From: Carex sylvatica | Lineage: Eukaryota; Streptophyta; Magnoliopsida; Poales; Cyperaceae | Assembly (NCBI GenBank): GCA_964058845.1 | Contig: CAXKVR010000027.1 | Location: forward strand, 62,001-126,000 | Length of the DNA: 64,000 bases | Direction: 5' to 3' | In this document: positions 36,801 through 49,665 of the stretch, one piece after another | How positions within the stretch are numbered: the first letter of the stretch is position 1 | Layout of the letters: each line of letters starts with the position of its first letter | The notes under the pieces: model-generated | The model's input: the letters and a program-made list of their open reading frames with translations, nothing else | The model's database searches: none | What the model was told of the DNA's origin: nothing | Made by a program: the position numbers and the translations under genes

Positions 36801-39800
36801 AAATAATCTCAAAATTTGATGTATTGCAACCAACATTTATTGGAATGTATTGAAATGTATCAAGCATTATTATCTGATGCTAATCATTTTGACATCTGTT
36901 GTGCATAAGAGCATTGTACAAAGGTGATTTATAGATTCTAAAGAGTCACGGAATAAAACTCTGTATTGTTAGAACTTCTGCAAAACAGGCCAACCAAAAG
37001 TCTTAATATACCCTAAATTATGCTGGTTTTAGAAACTTGGCTTGTCTAACTTTATCCATTACTGCAAGTTATGTTCTTCTAAATTTGTGCATCTTCTGGA
37101 TTCTCCGGGTATTGATTTATGTTGACAGTGTTCATTGGGACCTTGTCTTTTTCTTCTTTAACTTTACTAGTCCAAAATGCAGAAGAATGCACCCCTACCA
37201 TTCGATTAATCAGCCCAGAAGCTGCTCTCTACTGGAAAGTCGTGTGCAAGCATCTGCATGCTGAAGCTCAAGTAATAACAATTTTCATTTAATTTCACGA
37301 TTTTTTCACTGTTGTTTCTACCAAAATAGCCCAACTCATATTGTCCTTATTGATATGGTATATTTTTACTATGTATCCAGTTCCTGTACATGCTAGACAA
37401 GCTTCTTGAACTATAGTCATTCTTTCAGCCTGTTAGTTCTTTTACTATTATATAAAGAACATTCTATGCAGGCTAAAGGCACTGATGCTGCCACAACCAC
37501 TGGTACAGAAGCTGCAGTATATGCATCAGAAGCATCGGATAAAAATGACCTGCTTGAGAGAGTACTTCCTGGTTCTATTTCTGATTATGTTGCTTTGGTC
37601 AAAGCCCATCTTTCTGCTGGTAAGAACAATGCTGTCCATGATAAATTTAGTCATGCTGTAAAACAACCGTTAAAAAAAGCACGTTTAATTTTGGAAAGTA
37701 GATGCTATTTTTATATTGGGATTAAGATCTTACTAGCATACTCTTCTGTGACGGTAAATGAGAGGTGTTGGCTTTTGTTGAAAAAGGAATCAAACTATAA
37801 ATTTACCCACAATGGGAAAGGGGAATCTCTTAGCTTGTTATAACTCACTTAAATTGATGTCTGTATTTGGTCAAGATTACAGGCTCTTTTAGGATTTCAT
37901 TCCCATGTAGATAGGCTGTGGTCAGATCTTATACTGGTAATCAATGATCTTATATTGGCTGGAATAGGCCCCTACAGTTAAGCACTAGCCAGAAATAAAT
38001 TATTTGTTTTTTAGTTTTGTTTGTTTTCTATATGCTCCAGTTTTATACAAAATGGGCAAGGAATTTTATTTGAAATTAATACTCAGATGAAGGCAATGTG
38101 AAGCACTATCTTATCCTAATATATTGCCTTGCATCTGTTTCTCTCCTTCAGGACCAAATTATCGTTTCGTCTCTCGCCAGCTACTACTGCTTGGTACAAT
38201 GCTTGACTTCTCAGACAGCACCAACCGCAAGACTGCATCAGCATTTCTTCGCGAGCTGTTACTCGTGCCTCCTGAGTGCGAGACAGATGAATTTGGAATT
38301 GAGATTTCAGTAGGTGATGGGCTTAGCTTGGGAGGTGACAGAGAATGGGCTCGGGCCATGTCAGAGCTGGCAAAGAAGGTGCATGCATCAACTGGGGAGT
38401 TTGAGGAGGTGTTAACTGGCATTGTCCAGGAACAGGTCCACCCCTGCAGAGAGAGAACAGCCAATTTCACCGAATGGATGCATTGCCTCTCTCTTGTTGG
38501 GTTTCTCCTTGAGAATATTGATGGGTTACGGTTATTGCGGGGCAAAGCTATTGGAGCTACTGAGCTGCTTAATTCATTGTTGCTTCCAGCAGTAAGTGCT
38601 CAAGTAGTAGTATACGTGGCATCAGCGGGGGGGTTTCAAGTTTGGCATGGAGTATTTAAGAATTAATTTGAACCTGTCTGAAGATTAAAATTAAAAAAAA
38701 GTTACTTTGGATTTTGGCAGTGAAAATGGCATTTCTTACTGTGGATTTTGGCAGTGCCAAAATGTTATGTTCGTACTGTTTCCAATTCATTAATTTTGCT
38801 CTTTTCCTAAAGTCATTAAGCATCCTATTAGCCAAAAGTTATAATCTAGTGCAATCTGGTTGAACCAGACCGACTTGATGAACCTAGTCAAGAAATCTTG
38901 TCATTCTCAACTATCTAACTCATAAGACTGCTAAGGGTTTTGTCAGTTTAGGTGAGGTCAACCGACCTAAAATTAAAAGTTTGCATTTGATGAATAAATT
39001 CTGAGTTCTGGTACTCTGTGGTCTAATTTTTATGTGCATTCAGGCAAAACAAACTGCCTTGGATGTACAGAGATCTGCAGTGCGATATCTTGGTCTCTTC
39101 GGTATGTTGGAAAGGAGACCAAGTACAGAGTTGGTGAGGCAACTGTATCAATCGTTCATAAAGGGCTCTCCTCCAGTCAGTGTCATGGCATGTAAGGCAC
39201 TTCTTGATCTTGTTGTATGGCATGGGCCTCATGAGCTAAACAAAGCCGTCGGCCTTAACCCAGACATTACAAAAATTTCTATCAGCCCAGTACATACATC
39301 TGATTGTGGAGAAGATGCATGTATTGATGTGCTTGATCTGTTGTATTCGGGGTTTGATAGAGATGAATCGGAATTAGAGTTTGAAGACGGTGCTGAGGAA
39401 AGTATCATTGCTGAGCTTGGAGAGGGATTTGCAAAATTGCTTCTTTTGAGTGAGAATTACCCAGGCATTTCTGTGGATCTGCATACTGTGATCTTATCGA
39501 AGCTCATCACACTGTACTTCTCCGAGCAAAGTGGAGAATTCCAGAGGTTTGTTTCTTGATCACTACTTTTCTGGATTTCATGATTTGTACAGCATGCAAG
39601 GGCGTGTTACCTTTATTGTATTTTCACTTTTGGATCCATGGTGTTAATTGCTAAAATGTTGACCAAAAGAAAGGTGTTTATCAGATTGTAATGATATGGT
39701 CTCTTTAAAATTTTATTTATTTATTTGTGATTGATGTTTGTGTGTATGAATGAATTTCTGGAAATCCCTCCATACGCGTGGTATTCTTTAAAATGCACAA

Positions 39801-42603
39801 TTGGTTTTGTACTCCAAACATACCCCACATCTCTATCTTCATTTTTGAAGTAATTTGAACCGCTCAACATGATATCCATATTAAAATGTGCTTAGATACC
39901 AAATTTTATATTTTTTTGCAAAACTTTTACTATTTTTTTAGATAGATACAAAATCATTGTTTTTTTATGGTCCAGAAGTAGTGATTTTATACCTATCTAA
40001 AGAAAGTAGTAAAATAATTTCCAAAAAATATTAAATTTGGTATCTAAGCACATTTTAGTATCGAGATCATGTTGAGCGGTCGGATCGACTATTTGAACTT
40101 TGAGACAGATAAAGATGTGGTGTATGGTTGGGGCACAAAACCAATGGTGCATTTTAACCCTACTCATGAATAAAACTGACTTAGTATTTATTTATCTTTT
40201 TTGGTGTGCACTGGACTGCGCATTGGGATTGTTTATATTAAAAAACTTTAAAGGAAAATTCTCATCCCTTTTTTATGCTTATATAGATTGAGACAGTGTT
40301 TATCCATCTTCTTCGAGCATTTCCCTGCACTCTCACATGACAACAAGGCAAGTAACATAGCTCCTAAATGCTTTCAAGATTCTTAAAATGTTTTTATTTC
40401 TTTAATCCAAAATCTCAGAAACTCCAAAGTTCATTTGCTGGTCCTTGCCTTTTTCTTTTCAACAGAGGTGTGTCTCCTGTGCATTCCTTCCAGTTATGAG
40501 GAGGATGTGGCCTGGAATGTTTGGCAATATTGGAGGAAGCTCCATAGTCGTGTCTAAATTGAGAAAAAGGGCGGCCTTGGCAGCTCGTTTCATGCTACAA
40601 ATGATGCAAACTCCTCTCTTTTCAAAAGACAATGAAGAACATTCAGAAGATTGTTTTAGTTGCGGGGAGGAAGGTCTTGCCGTTCGTATTGCTGTTGAGG
40701 TATCTTTCAATGGTTCTGTTTATTCTTTGGAAAATTTTGTACATGCAGACATCATGTAAGATGTTGATATAGTACTTACTTAAAAATGAAATAATCATTT
40801 ATACTCCTGGAAATTTACAATGCCATGTTTGCTCTCTACAACATGAGATATATTGTATATAACCCACCTCCCATGTCAAATAACAAAACTAAACCAGAGT
40901 TGTCTCCTTCCTCATATTTATCTGCAAATGAGGGAGAAGAGGTGTAATAAGGCAGCTTGAAAATATTATAAGATGAACAGGTATATGTGATAGTTTCTTG
41001 TGCTTAAGAGGGGTATAGAGATACCTCTTGTTGCAGGCGTCTACATGATATTCCTGGTTTTTAAGTGCCATGCATACAATTCCTCTATTTTTCCCTTTTC
41101 TCTCTTTTTTTTTCCTCAGAGAGAAAAATGCAACTAAAACAGAAGTTAATTGCATGACTCAGTAGTGATCCCATGCAAAACGTGGGCAGATCGATCACTC
41201 GAGTTAAATTTTACCAATTGTTATGAAGGTTATTTTGGTAAATTTTGTTTAATCTATTTGATTCTATTTTGTGTGGTTAATTTGATCTAAGCAGACATAA
41301 ACCGGTGTATTTTAGGTGGACATATATTTGATGTATGGCAATGTTAAAACCTATTTAGTGGTACTGTTCCCATATATTGTCCTTGCCAAATAATTAATCT
41401 GAATATTTGCTGGATTATTCTGAAAATTCTTATAAGTAAAAAGTTACAATATGAATTGAAGGTCGCATGTTGTCGAGAGAAAACAGCTGCTGCGAAAGCA
41501 TACATCTCAGTGTTATGCAAAATACTCGGCATGCTACGATTTAGGGCTTCTGAACAGAAGGCAATCAAATTTCTGAGAGGCATGCTAAACGTACTCATCT
41601 GTCAAGTTTATACGAACAAGGATCTTGTTAAAGATCTAACTAAAATTGGAACAGTGCTGAAGATGCTAGATGAGTGCCCCAGTGAGGATTTGCCAGATGA
41701 AGAAGTTATTGCTCTATTAGGTATGCAATCTATTAATTCCTGGCTAATGCAAAACCTTTTAAGTTACATTTGCTACATAGCCCCATAAGGGTAAGTCATA
41801 TTTAGCTTTAGTGTCTTTTTTATTTTTCTTTCTCTTGTCAAAGATTTGATTTAGATGAGCTATTTCTGTTAATCCTTTGGCTCTATGTTCTATCCTCGTA
41901 AAATTATAGCATGAACAAGAAATAAGGAGTTGGCTTGGCAGTTTGATTTTTCTGGAAAAAAATAAGTAAATAAATAAACACGAGTATTGGTGGTAACTTC
42001 ACATTGTTGGGAGGTGCACCAACAGGGCTCCTGATCTTAGCGTCAAGAACAATTGGATCTACTTCAAGCAGTGATCATTAACCTTTGATCTTCATCTACT
42101 TGATCCATCTAAACAACCATTATGCAAGTTCTAATCATTATGCAGGAGCATTTACGATAGTAGTCTCCCTTTTTCCCCGAATAAAAAATTTAACATGTTC
42201 AGTCGTTCTCAGATACCTTTATTCAACTTTTTTTATGTTTGCCTTAGAAAAACTAGGCATTCAAGGAGGCATCCAGTGGGATATCAATGTGGTGCCACCT
42301 ACACCAGTGCCACCATCAGCAAAAGTCCCTTCCAGGGCAAGGATGAGGCACAGACCGCAAAACAGCAATGATGGAAACAGCGACATGGATGATGATGGTT
42401 GTGCTGATGGTAGCAATAGTTATTTGGATGTCCAATCCTCAACTCATGGCCTTGTGACTCCCAGCCTGGCATCAATGCGTTCTCAGAGAGCCAGCAAGAC
42501 AGCAGCATTGGCCAAGATGGCAGCCAAGAGTACTGCTTTCCAGTCTTTGGATTCTGATGATGATTTAGACAAGCAATCAGGTCTGACAGACGAAGATTCT
42601 TGA
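33835..42603 (+). CDS. CAP-G: Condensin complex subunit 3 (CAP-G)
   Basis: Twelve exons: 33835-34218, 34286-34483, 34814-34959, 35766-36031, 37171-37271, 37472-37619, 38152-38591, 39044-39546, 40287-40347, 40466-40699, 41462-41720 and 42248-42603. They join in one frame of 1031 aa, the usual length for plant CAP-G. The protein is a HEAT-repeat solenoid: EVRKT-like DVRKTIILSLP near 195, VETYESV near 290, AKGTDAA near 365, CRERTA near 470 and LEKKPS-like LERRPS near 580. The Cnd3-type C-terminal region follows, then a Ser/Asp-rich tail ending LTDEDS. It is the HEAT subunit of condensin I, binding the SMC2/SMC4-kleisin complex for mitotic chromosome compaction. ATG 33835 (GAAATGGC context) is preferred over the in-frame ATG at 33769, because the E2F site would lie inside the longer ORF. 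Intron 9 has a GC donor (AAG|GCAAGT). Exon 5 may start at 37171 or 37183, both in phase. Exon 11's acceptor lacks a strong pyrimidine tract. Confidence 0.95.
39788..40157. mobile_element. Family B foldback MITE, copy 2, in CAP-G intron 8
   Basis: Ends TTAAAATGCACAATTGGTTT and near-inverse, then a divergent family B core (GTGCTTAGATACCAAATTT on both arms) and a centre of the TTTTTTTAGAT/ATGGTCC type also seen in the copy at 51754. It lies wholly inside the intron 39547-40286 and forms a potential hairpin in the pre-mRNA. No clear TSD. Confidence 0.65.
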
Positions 42604-42672
42604 AGTAAATCAGAGAAAAATTTAAGAAAATATTAGCAACATTGTTGTTCATGATGACACTGCGTGGTATTT

Positions 42673-42678
42673 AATAAA
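42673..42678 (+). terminator. CAP-G polyadenylation signal candidate
   Basis: AATAAA 70 bases after the CAP-G stop codon. Confidence 0.4.
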
Positions 42679-43237
42679 ATCTCTGGATGCACCTGCTATA
42701 TGTTTAATTTTTATTTGTTGTTTTCTGGCAACTTAGCATCTGCTGAGCCTGGTTTCGCACCCCTGGAAAGTACAGTTCATATTTCTATCTATTGGTCGTT
42801 GAATCTGTTATTGCTTTAAAGTTTAAACACATTTTGTTTACAAAATTTGTTGAATTGTTCTCTGAGCATAGATCGAGGTGTAATAATTGTTATTGCTTTA
42901 AAAACATACTTGCATCCCACATTGACCGCAACATTTGCATGAAACATTCAAATTTTTAAATCGCTTGTTCGCCAACTTTCCAATGAATGTTGGCAGCCTC
43001 CATGAATGAAAAGCATTTCGACAGTTACTGAAATAGGTAAATTCCACATAGAAACTAACAAAAAGCTTAAAAAAAATTATTTATCTGCAAAGTCGAACTG
43101 CTTAAGATAACATGCACCCAAGTCAAGAGAAAAAAATAAACAGAAACCAGAGTTGGATACTAAACCTTACAAACGGGTGAAAAATAAACGAAGGAAAAAG
43201 CTGAAGAAGAGGAACTTGCAAACATCCACATAACATA

Positions 43238-46200
43238 TTAAGAAGCATCCATTGCTGAAGCATGGTACTTGTCAAGCTCCTTATCTAACTCTGCAGCTGA
43301 CTTATCCACCCGCCTCCAGAATCCACGGCCACCTCGACCACGGCTGCTGCCACTACGGCCACTGCCGCGGCCTCGGCCACGGCCAATACCATTACCATTC
43401 ATGCGTGTTGGTAAGCCACCGCGGCCTCGCCTATTTCCACTATAAAGATTTAGACACCAGAAAGCTAATCAAATATAATGCTCATAGGATTGCTGTATGT
43501 TAATGTGATCATCTTAGAGGCTATCAACCAAGAACCAACTGTAGCTTTCATTACTTGAAAGAAAAGGCTACAGCTTTCCAATAACTGGTATATACCATAC
43601 AATAGAGAACTAATAGCAATATAAGATCATTCATGGATTATGTTTGGGTTACAGTAGGAATGTAGGATTACCTTGCAACACGATTAGATGTACCATTAGA
43701 TGGACCAGCACCACGTCGACTAGTTTTAGGCCTGTGAGAAAAATTATCACATAAGCTAGTGAAAATTAAAGGGTAGAAAGATGAATAGATCAGGTCCTAG
43801 GGTTGCTTTGCAGGAGGGAGCAGTAAACTGAACATGTCATCCAAAGCAATAAATCAAATCACAATGTCTGAAGGTGAGACGTAATTACGATATTATAACA
43901 CAATTCACCAATCAATGAAATCAAAAGAATTTTTCAATGTGATCCACCAAATTTTCTTTCCTTAAAAGTATTTTTCTTTCCCCTTTTGATCCCAAAGCTT
44001 TCAATTTGTATCAAATTGATCCTACAACCGACATTTGTTTAAAAAATGAATGTAAATCCACTGTATCACGGCATCAGCATGCTGGTTTGATGATATAGAT
44101 GTTAAAGTGGATCAAAATCTTGGATATACAAGTATAGCATCTCTCAAAGTAAGCACCCACATTGTTAATAAAGATGACAGACATATATGTCATCATGCAC
44201 CCATCAGGAACAGACCAATAGTAGCTTTGGACATTGATATTTAGCATCACTTAACCACAGAACCACATCATCCTTCCATCTTTTAATGCATTGCAGCATT
44301 AGGACTGATTTGGTATATAATTGAAAAATCTAGCGACCAAAGCAGGAATTTTAAAATTTTAAGGACAAAAATGAAATTTTATTTATTCTTTGAGGACTAT
44401 CTGGTAAATTACTATTAAAAATAAGGGTTAGTTAGAAAAAGGATACTTCAATGTTTGATGTAGAAATTAGAAATTTTAGAAGTTTTGATGTGCATGTCAG
44501 TAATGAACCCTTGAATTTAAAATGGTAACTCAGATTCTGTTAGAGTTAATTCATGCATTGGTCAGGAAGAATAGGATCTCTATAGATAGAAAAGCGAGAT
44601 TTGGGGGTAGTATCAATAGAGGGCTCTGTGGTCTTGAGAGTCCAGCCCAACTCTTATTTCATTGCCTAATCAGTTATCTAATTAACAATTTTCTGCAGTG
44701 AATTGGCCCCAAATATAATCCAAGAATATTAATTCAGAACAAATTCTAACCTACTTTGGACTCAAATCTTGCCTAATTTCTTCTCTTGAGTCAAGTAGAC
44801 AGGGGCGGAACATAGGCTTAGCTGGGGGGTGCTAAGCCACCCCAACTTTTCAAAATTTTATTATCAAGTACCTAGATACGGTAGAAGAAATGGAATTTGG
44901 GGAGAGTTAATCAACTAGTTCTCTTACTAATTTGTTTCTTTTATATGTATTAGCTCCCCCAACTATAAATGCCCCCCCCCCCACCCCAAACTCAAATCCT
45001 GGTTCCGCCCCCTGCAAGTAGACTTCACACAAGCAAATAACAAATAAAACTGACTTAATAATAAACAACTCTTCCATACCTAACCCTACAAACCCCAAAA
45101 GGTCCTATTTTTATACACTTTAGAGGAATCCCAATTGTATATGTATGAATTTTCAATTTTAGAAAGCATTCCCGTAACCCTCCATTTTTCCTCAAAAGCA
45201 TTCCAGAATTACCCTTGCACCTGACTTGTTCATGTAGTAAAGAGCAAGGAAGGATGTTGATTATAAATGGGCATGGTTGATCTTTCTCATGCCCTCTCAC
45301 AGGACATGATATTTATACAATATACCCCACGGAATAAAGTTCCAGAATGACAGAGATACATATCGAGCAACAGAGACAGAGACAAAGAAAGACGTACATC
45401 ATAACGACAGTTCTCTTCCCTCTCCCATCAGCATTGGCATAAACATTGAAGCGGGGCATTGTCGGCAGACCCGACCCAATCAGCTCGATCTTCATTGGCT
45501 TACCATCAAGCTGGACATTGTTATACTTCTTAAATGCGGCCACTGCATCACTCCTTCGAACAAAGACCACTTCTGCTGAACCCTGGATATGGTGTCACGT
45601 GAAGATGAGAAAAAAAGGTAAGTAGGCAAAATAATTTCAAATCCGCAATACCTTTTCGCTTACATTACTTTTTGTAAATTACTATTTAGCAATGGTTTTG
45701 TGATCTTATGGCAGTGAAGCCACTCTCCCATATTAAAAACAATAACAACAAAGATATTATAATATAAGCAACTCACGTTGGGACGGCCGTGATTATCATA
45801 ATGAACTCCGTAACGCTTCAGTTCACCAATCTCAGAGAACAGCTCCTAATAAAGCAGAGATGGAAATCCATTTTAATCAACTCAAAGTAAAACTCTCACA
45901 CAGCCCAACTTTGAAATTTTCAAATTGTAGCATCACTCCATGGAGCTCAAACTACCTTTATATCACCATTAGAGACCCTGGAATCCAGGTTGGAAATGTA
46001 TAGTTTTGCACCTCCATCTTCAGCTCCTGGGTGGCCGCTCGCCTCCACCATATTAACATCAAATAGATCATGCCTCCATGCCATGTTACTGGTTCTCTGG
46101 AAAGACTGAATGATATGCCAAAATGCCCAGTTGTAAGTAATTACTCATTAACATCGGTTTTCAAGTCATCTAGCAAGAGCACAGGCTTGTAAAATGTAAG

Positions 46201-47405
46201 GTTTTAGTAAGTTTCTCTGTTGTCCATATAGTTATAGATGGCAAGTAAGCTGGCAAAAACAGTTTCGGTTGATGTTGTCTTGGGCAGTCTTAAAAGGCCT
46301 TTCAGGTACAGATTACTTTGGTAAGAGGCCTTCGTGGAATTTCGGTAACTTCACTTCAAGCGTAGGCTTTTTGAGGTTACTATGCGAAACATGAAAATCT
46401 GGATTTTAGTCAAGTTATACTCTGACCAACTCAGGATTATTTATCTCAGGTTTTGGGCTGCTTGGGTTCAGATCAAATCTGGTTAGGTTTCGTTTTTAAT
46501 GTTATTGTAAAAATTTGCTTGGTTCTCTTGGTTAGGTTAGACTCAGCCCAAATCGTTCCGTTAGGTTATGGTTCAGTAGGGTCCAGAATCCAGATCACGG
46601 ATTTGTAGAGAGTATAAAATATGGACATCTATCAGCTGGAGTTTTCATCTAAAATCAGGTTTAGTAGCTCTACCTACAATTGGTATTTGGATACGTAATA
46701 AGTTTTATGAGGCAAAGTAGAGCAAAGAATCCTGGAAAGAGGTATTAAATATGACTTGTACAGGCAACAAGGAGAGAGAATCTGAAATCATACAATAACC
46801 ATGCTTTGCCACCCTTATATATGAATGGACTGATACACTTTTACCACAATCTTCATAATCCCAATCCACTATTTTACAGTCTTGAACCACTGTAAACATC
46901 TTGCCACGATGCACAACAAAACCATAGCCTAACGAAATGATCTCCCATTAAAACAGCTTTATACATAAGGCATTAACTAGAGCATGCAGCATTTCCGAAC
47001 TCTATTATGAAACCTCTGTAGAGATCTATGCATTGGTCCTCAAACAGTAGCATTTCAAAACAGCGCAAACCAACCATTAGAGTTGGATTTTAAAACTCTC
47101 TTTCTAGGTACCCCAACCTTAAATCCATGATTCTTAGAAGCTCTCTTTATTGTGCTCATATTTTTACCATTGTTTCCCTTAAATACTCAAAATAGGAATT
47201 TTTCTGCGCTTGCCTTGGCAATTTTTAATGAAGAAGGTCGGGTATCAACTCCAAGATGTCTTCTAGGAGGCAGTGCTGCTCCAGGTCCACGATATGTTCC
47301 TACTCCAAGTCCACGGGCCATACCACGGCCTTGGCCACGCATGCCTCGTCCTCTAGAACCTCTTCCTGCTTCCCTTCTGCCCCTCATTACATTACCCAAT
47401 GCCAT
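43238..47405 (-). CDS. ALY/REF (THO complex subunit 4) mRNA-export adaptor
   Basis: Six coding exons: 47405-47214, 46105-45956, 45845-45777, 45582-45398, 43731-43672 and 43439-43238, in phase, 285 aa. Residues 1-50 are an RG-rich region. VDTRPSSLKIAK leads into the RRM, with RNP2 LYISNL at 98-103 and an RNP1-like GSAEVVF at 138-144. YNNVQLDGKPMKIE follows, then a C-terminal RGG/GRGR box (exon 6), and the end LDKELDKYHASAM is the conserved UAP56-binding motif. The family couples TREX/UAP56 to mRNA for nuclear export. The RRM text resembles Arabidopsis ALY1/ALY2 more than ALY3/ALY4. The usual N-terminal UAP56-binding motif (LDMSLDDII type) is not encoded before the RG region. Intron 1 (46106-47213) begins with GC (AAG|GCAAGC). 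A 5'-UTR intron probably spans 47821-47468 (CTCAG|GTAATT to ATGCAG). Confidence 0.92.
44800..45014. mobile_element. hAT-type MITE with 8-bp TSD, in ALY intron 4
   Basis: Starts CAGGGGCGGAAC and ends GGTTCCGCCCCCTG, a hAT-style terminal inverted repeat. It is flanked by identical 8-mers CAAGTAGA at 44792-44799 and 45015-45022. Length 215 bp, no ORF. It contains a C run near 44971. hAT assignment rests on the 8-bp TSD and the CAGGGGCGGA terminus. Confidence 0.85.
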
Positions 47406-47466
47406 TTTATATTCTTTACTTGTGAAATATAACAGCCTAGTATGGATCTATTCAAAAAACAGGAAC

Positions 47467-48180
47467 TCTGCATTTAGAAGAAAAAAAGAAGGTTAGTGCT
47501 TTCTTGCCAAGGCTTGGTCGCAAAGCAGAAAAAAGATCAAGGAGATGAAATATTAATAAATAAGTGAACCAAAGATTGCAAAATGAAGCATGGCATGCAC
47601 CAGTCATTAAAATATTGAATTCAATCAAAAGACCTAAATAGAAGTGGAGAAGCTTCTACAAAGACCTAAATGAAGCATGAATATGGGACATACTAAAGCT
47701 ACAGTAGCAATACATTTTCACCATGTGCATGGAAACTAGTTACAGTAAGAACGGATTATTTTCAGAGAAAATGACAAAAGAAATCATCAGAGGCTCATCC
47801 AAGTTCATATCAGATAATTACCTGAGGAGAGGGAGGGTGAGTTTGACCAGCAATCGAGACAAAATCTCAAGATATAAATCGTCGAAAAGCTTCAATTGAA
47901 CGAGATCCGAGCAAAAATTTCAGGATAGAACGAATAACCGCTAGAAAGAAGTTCTTCCAAGACCGAGGGTGGGATTTCTAGGGTTAGAGGTATGCACAAA
48001 AAGAGCCAGAGTGGGATAATAGTTCACAAGCGCATAACCATAGCTCGCCTCAAGGAAAATCACGATTCAAATCGACTTTACTGGGGTTCAAAGCAAAAAC
48101 AGCTCCATCCATGGATTTTGATGTAGAGGAAAAAGTGAGAGAGGTCGAGAGAGGCTAGAGGAGACGACCTTGACGACGAT
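47467..48180 (-). promoter_or_regulatory. ALY 5' UTR exon(s) and proximal promoter
   Basis: Exonic 5' UTR is predicted upstream of ATG 47405, up to the acceptor at 47468, and again from 47822 upstream. The upstream exon has no ATG between 47822 and about 47990. Farther up (about 48050-48115, minus strand) an ATGGATGGAGC opens a 20-codon frame that would be a uORF if transcribed. The transcription start is unknown. Confidence 0.4.
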
Positions 48181-48355
48181 GGAATAAATTACAAAAGTAT
48201 CTCCCACTCACAATATTCACTAGAACAAAAGGAGCGTCTGACAAAACGGCCCCACACTGATTGCTTCGGGGGACCAATATTACTTGGGTCTAGGCGTAAA
48301 CAGAAATGGTCTCAGCCTGATCTAATTTCTCTGTGGACTAGACCGGGGTCGCTCC

Positions 48356-48445
48356 AGTCTTAGATTAGGTCTGCTGGGCCTTCCAAGTCTTAGATTAGGT
48401 CTGCTGGGCCTAACAAGTCTTAGTTTAGGTCTGCTGGGCCTAACA
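48356..48445. repeat. Three tandem copies of a 30-bp repeat
   Basis: Units at 48356, 48386 and 48416, each beginning AGTCTTAG(A/T)TTAGGTCTGC and continuing TGGGCCT. They are nearly identical, upstream of the ALY gene. Confidence 0.9.
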
Positions 48446-48624
48446 TAGGCTTTAAGAAGTCTCTCGACATTGTAGGGTACATATCGAAAAGAAATCCAAA
48501 CCTCATATGCGCTTTGTTTTCTCTCTTTTTAAAAAAAAAAAAAACTGAAAACCCCAACAGAGGGAGAGGGGCTGTCAAGTAATCTTAATTTTATTCTCTT
48601 TCTGTTATTTTAAAAAAAAAAAAA

Positions 48625-49665
48625 CTTCACATAGGTCCGAAATTTTTATTTTTAGCATTTTAAGAAAAACAATAACTTTTTTCTCTCTTGAAATTCCGTT
48701 TTTACCAGAATCGTGATCTTTTCAGCTGAGATCGCAGATTAAATATATAATCCCTATTTTTCACTCTAAATGAGTCGAAATTTTTTTCTTACCGCCCATT
48801 AAATCAAAATTAAATGAATACCACCAATTTAATCAGATTTCAGATTCCACCACGAACTCGGACTGAATCTGCAGACGGATCCTAATCGGTGCGCGGACTG
48901 GGTATGCGTACCGATTTTGATTTTTTAATATTTTTTTTGAATTTTTTACTAATTTGTCCTCATACCCAGTATGTAGACAGATTTTTTATTTTTTTTTTAG
49001 TTCTGTTATGAATTGTTTGAAAAAAATTTGACTAAATTTTTTTTTTCTGTCATGCGTATATAATTTGTAGTATAAAATATTTATCAAATTGTGCGTGTAA
49101 TTTGTAGCTATTTGTGCACCAACTTAGTACAAAATGTTGCTCAAATTGTGTGTATAATTTGTTGTAGTAATTTTTAGTTTAAATTTAGTCAAAAAAATTA
49201 TTTGTTAAATAAGTGCGTTTTATTTTCTTCAATTTTACCGTCAAATTTTTTGTGTACATATAATTCTAAATACCACAAAATGAAACATAATAGAACATTT
49301 TTTTTTTTCAAACAATTCATAACAAACCTTAAAAATAAAATGATTAGTAAAAAATTCAAAAATAAACAAATTAAAAAATAGCTTTTCGGTACGCATATCC
49401 AGTCTGCGCACTAATTGGGATCCGTCTGCAGATTCAATCCAAGTTCGTGATGAAATCTAATTAAATGGGTGGTATTCATTTAATTTTGATTTAATGGGGT
49501 GGTAAGAAAAAAAAAATCGGCTAAATGAGTTGATTACATAACAAAAAAAAAAAATTGAGGTTAGCAAACGGAATCTACTATCCTGATAAAATTGGAATTT
49601 CCAGAAAAAAATGACTATTTGGTATTTTTTTTTAATATGATAAAAATAAAAATTCCGGCACAGAA
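48625..49665. mobile_element. Family C foldback element, complete
   Basis: About 1 kb, with arms of about 350 bp and an internal AT-rich region. Arm landmarks present in both orientations: TTTTTCTTACC(A/G)CCC, TTAAATGAATACCACC, ATTCCACCACGAACTCGG-like text, GGATCCTAATCGGTGCGCGG and GTTATGAATTGTTTGAAA. The outer ends share AATTTTTATTTTTA. A second copy, interrupted, is at 54045-56690. No ORF or TSD resolved. Confidence 0.65.
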
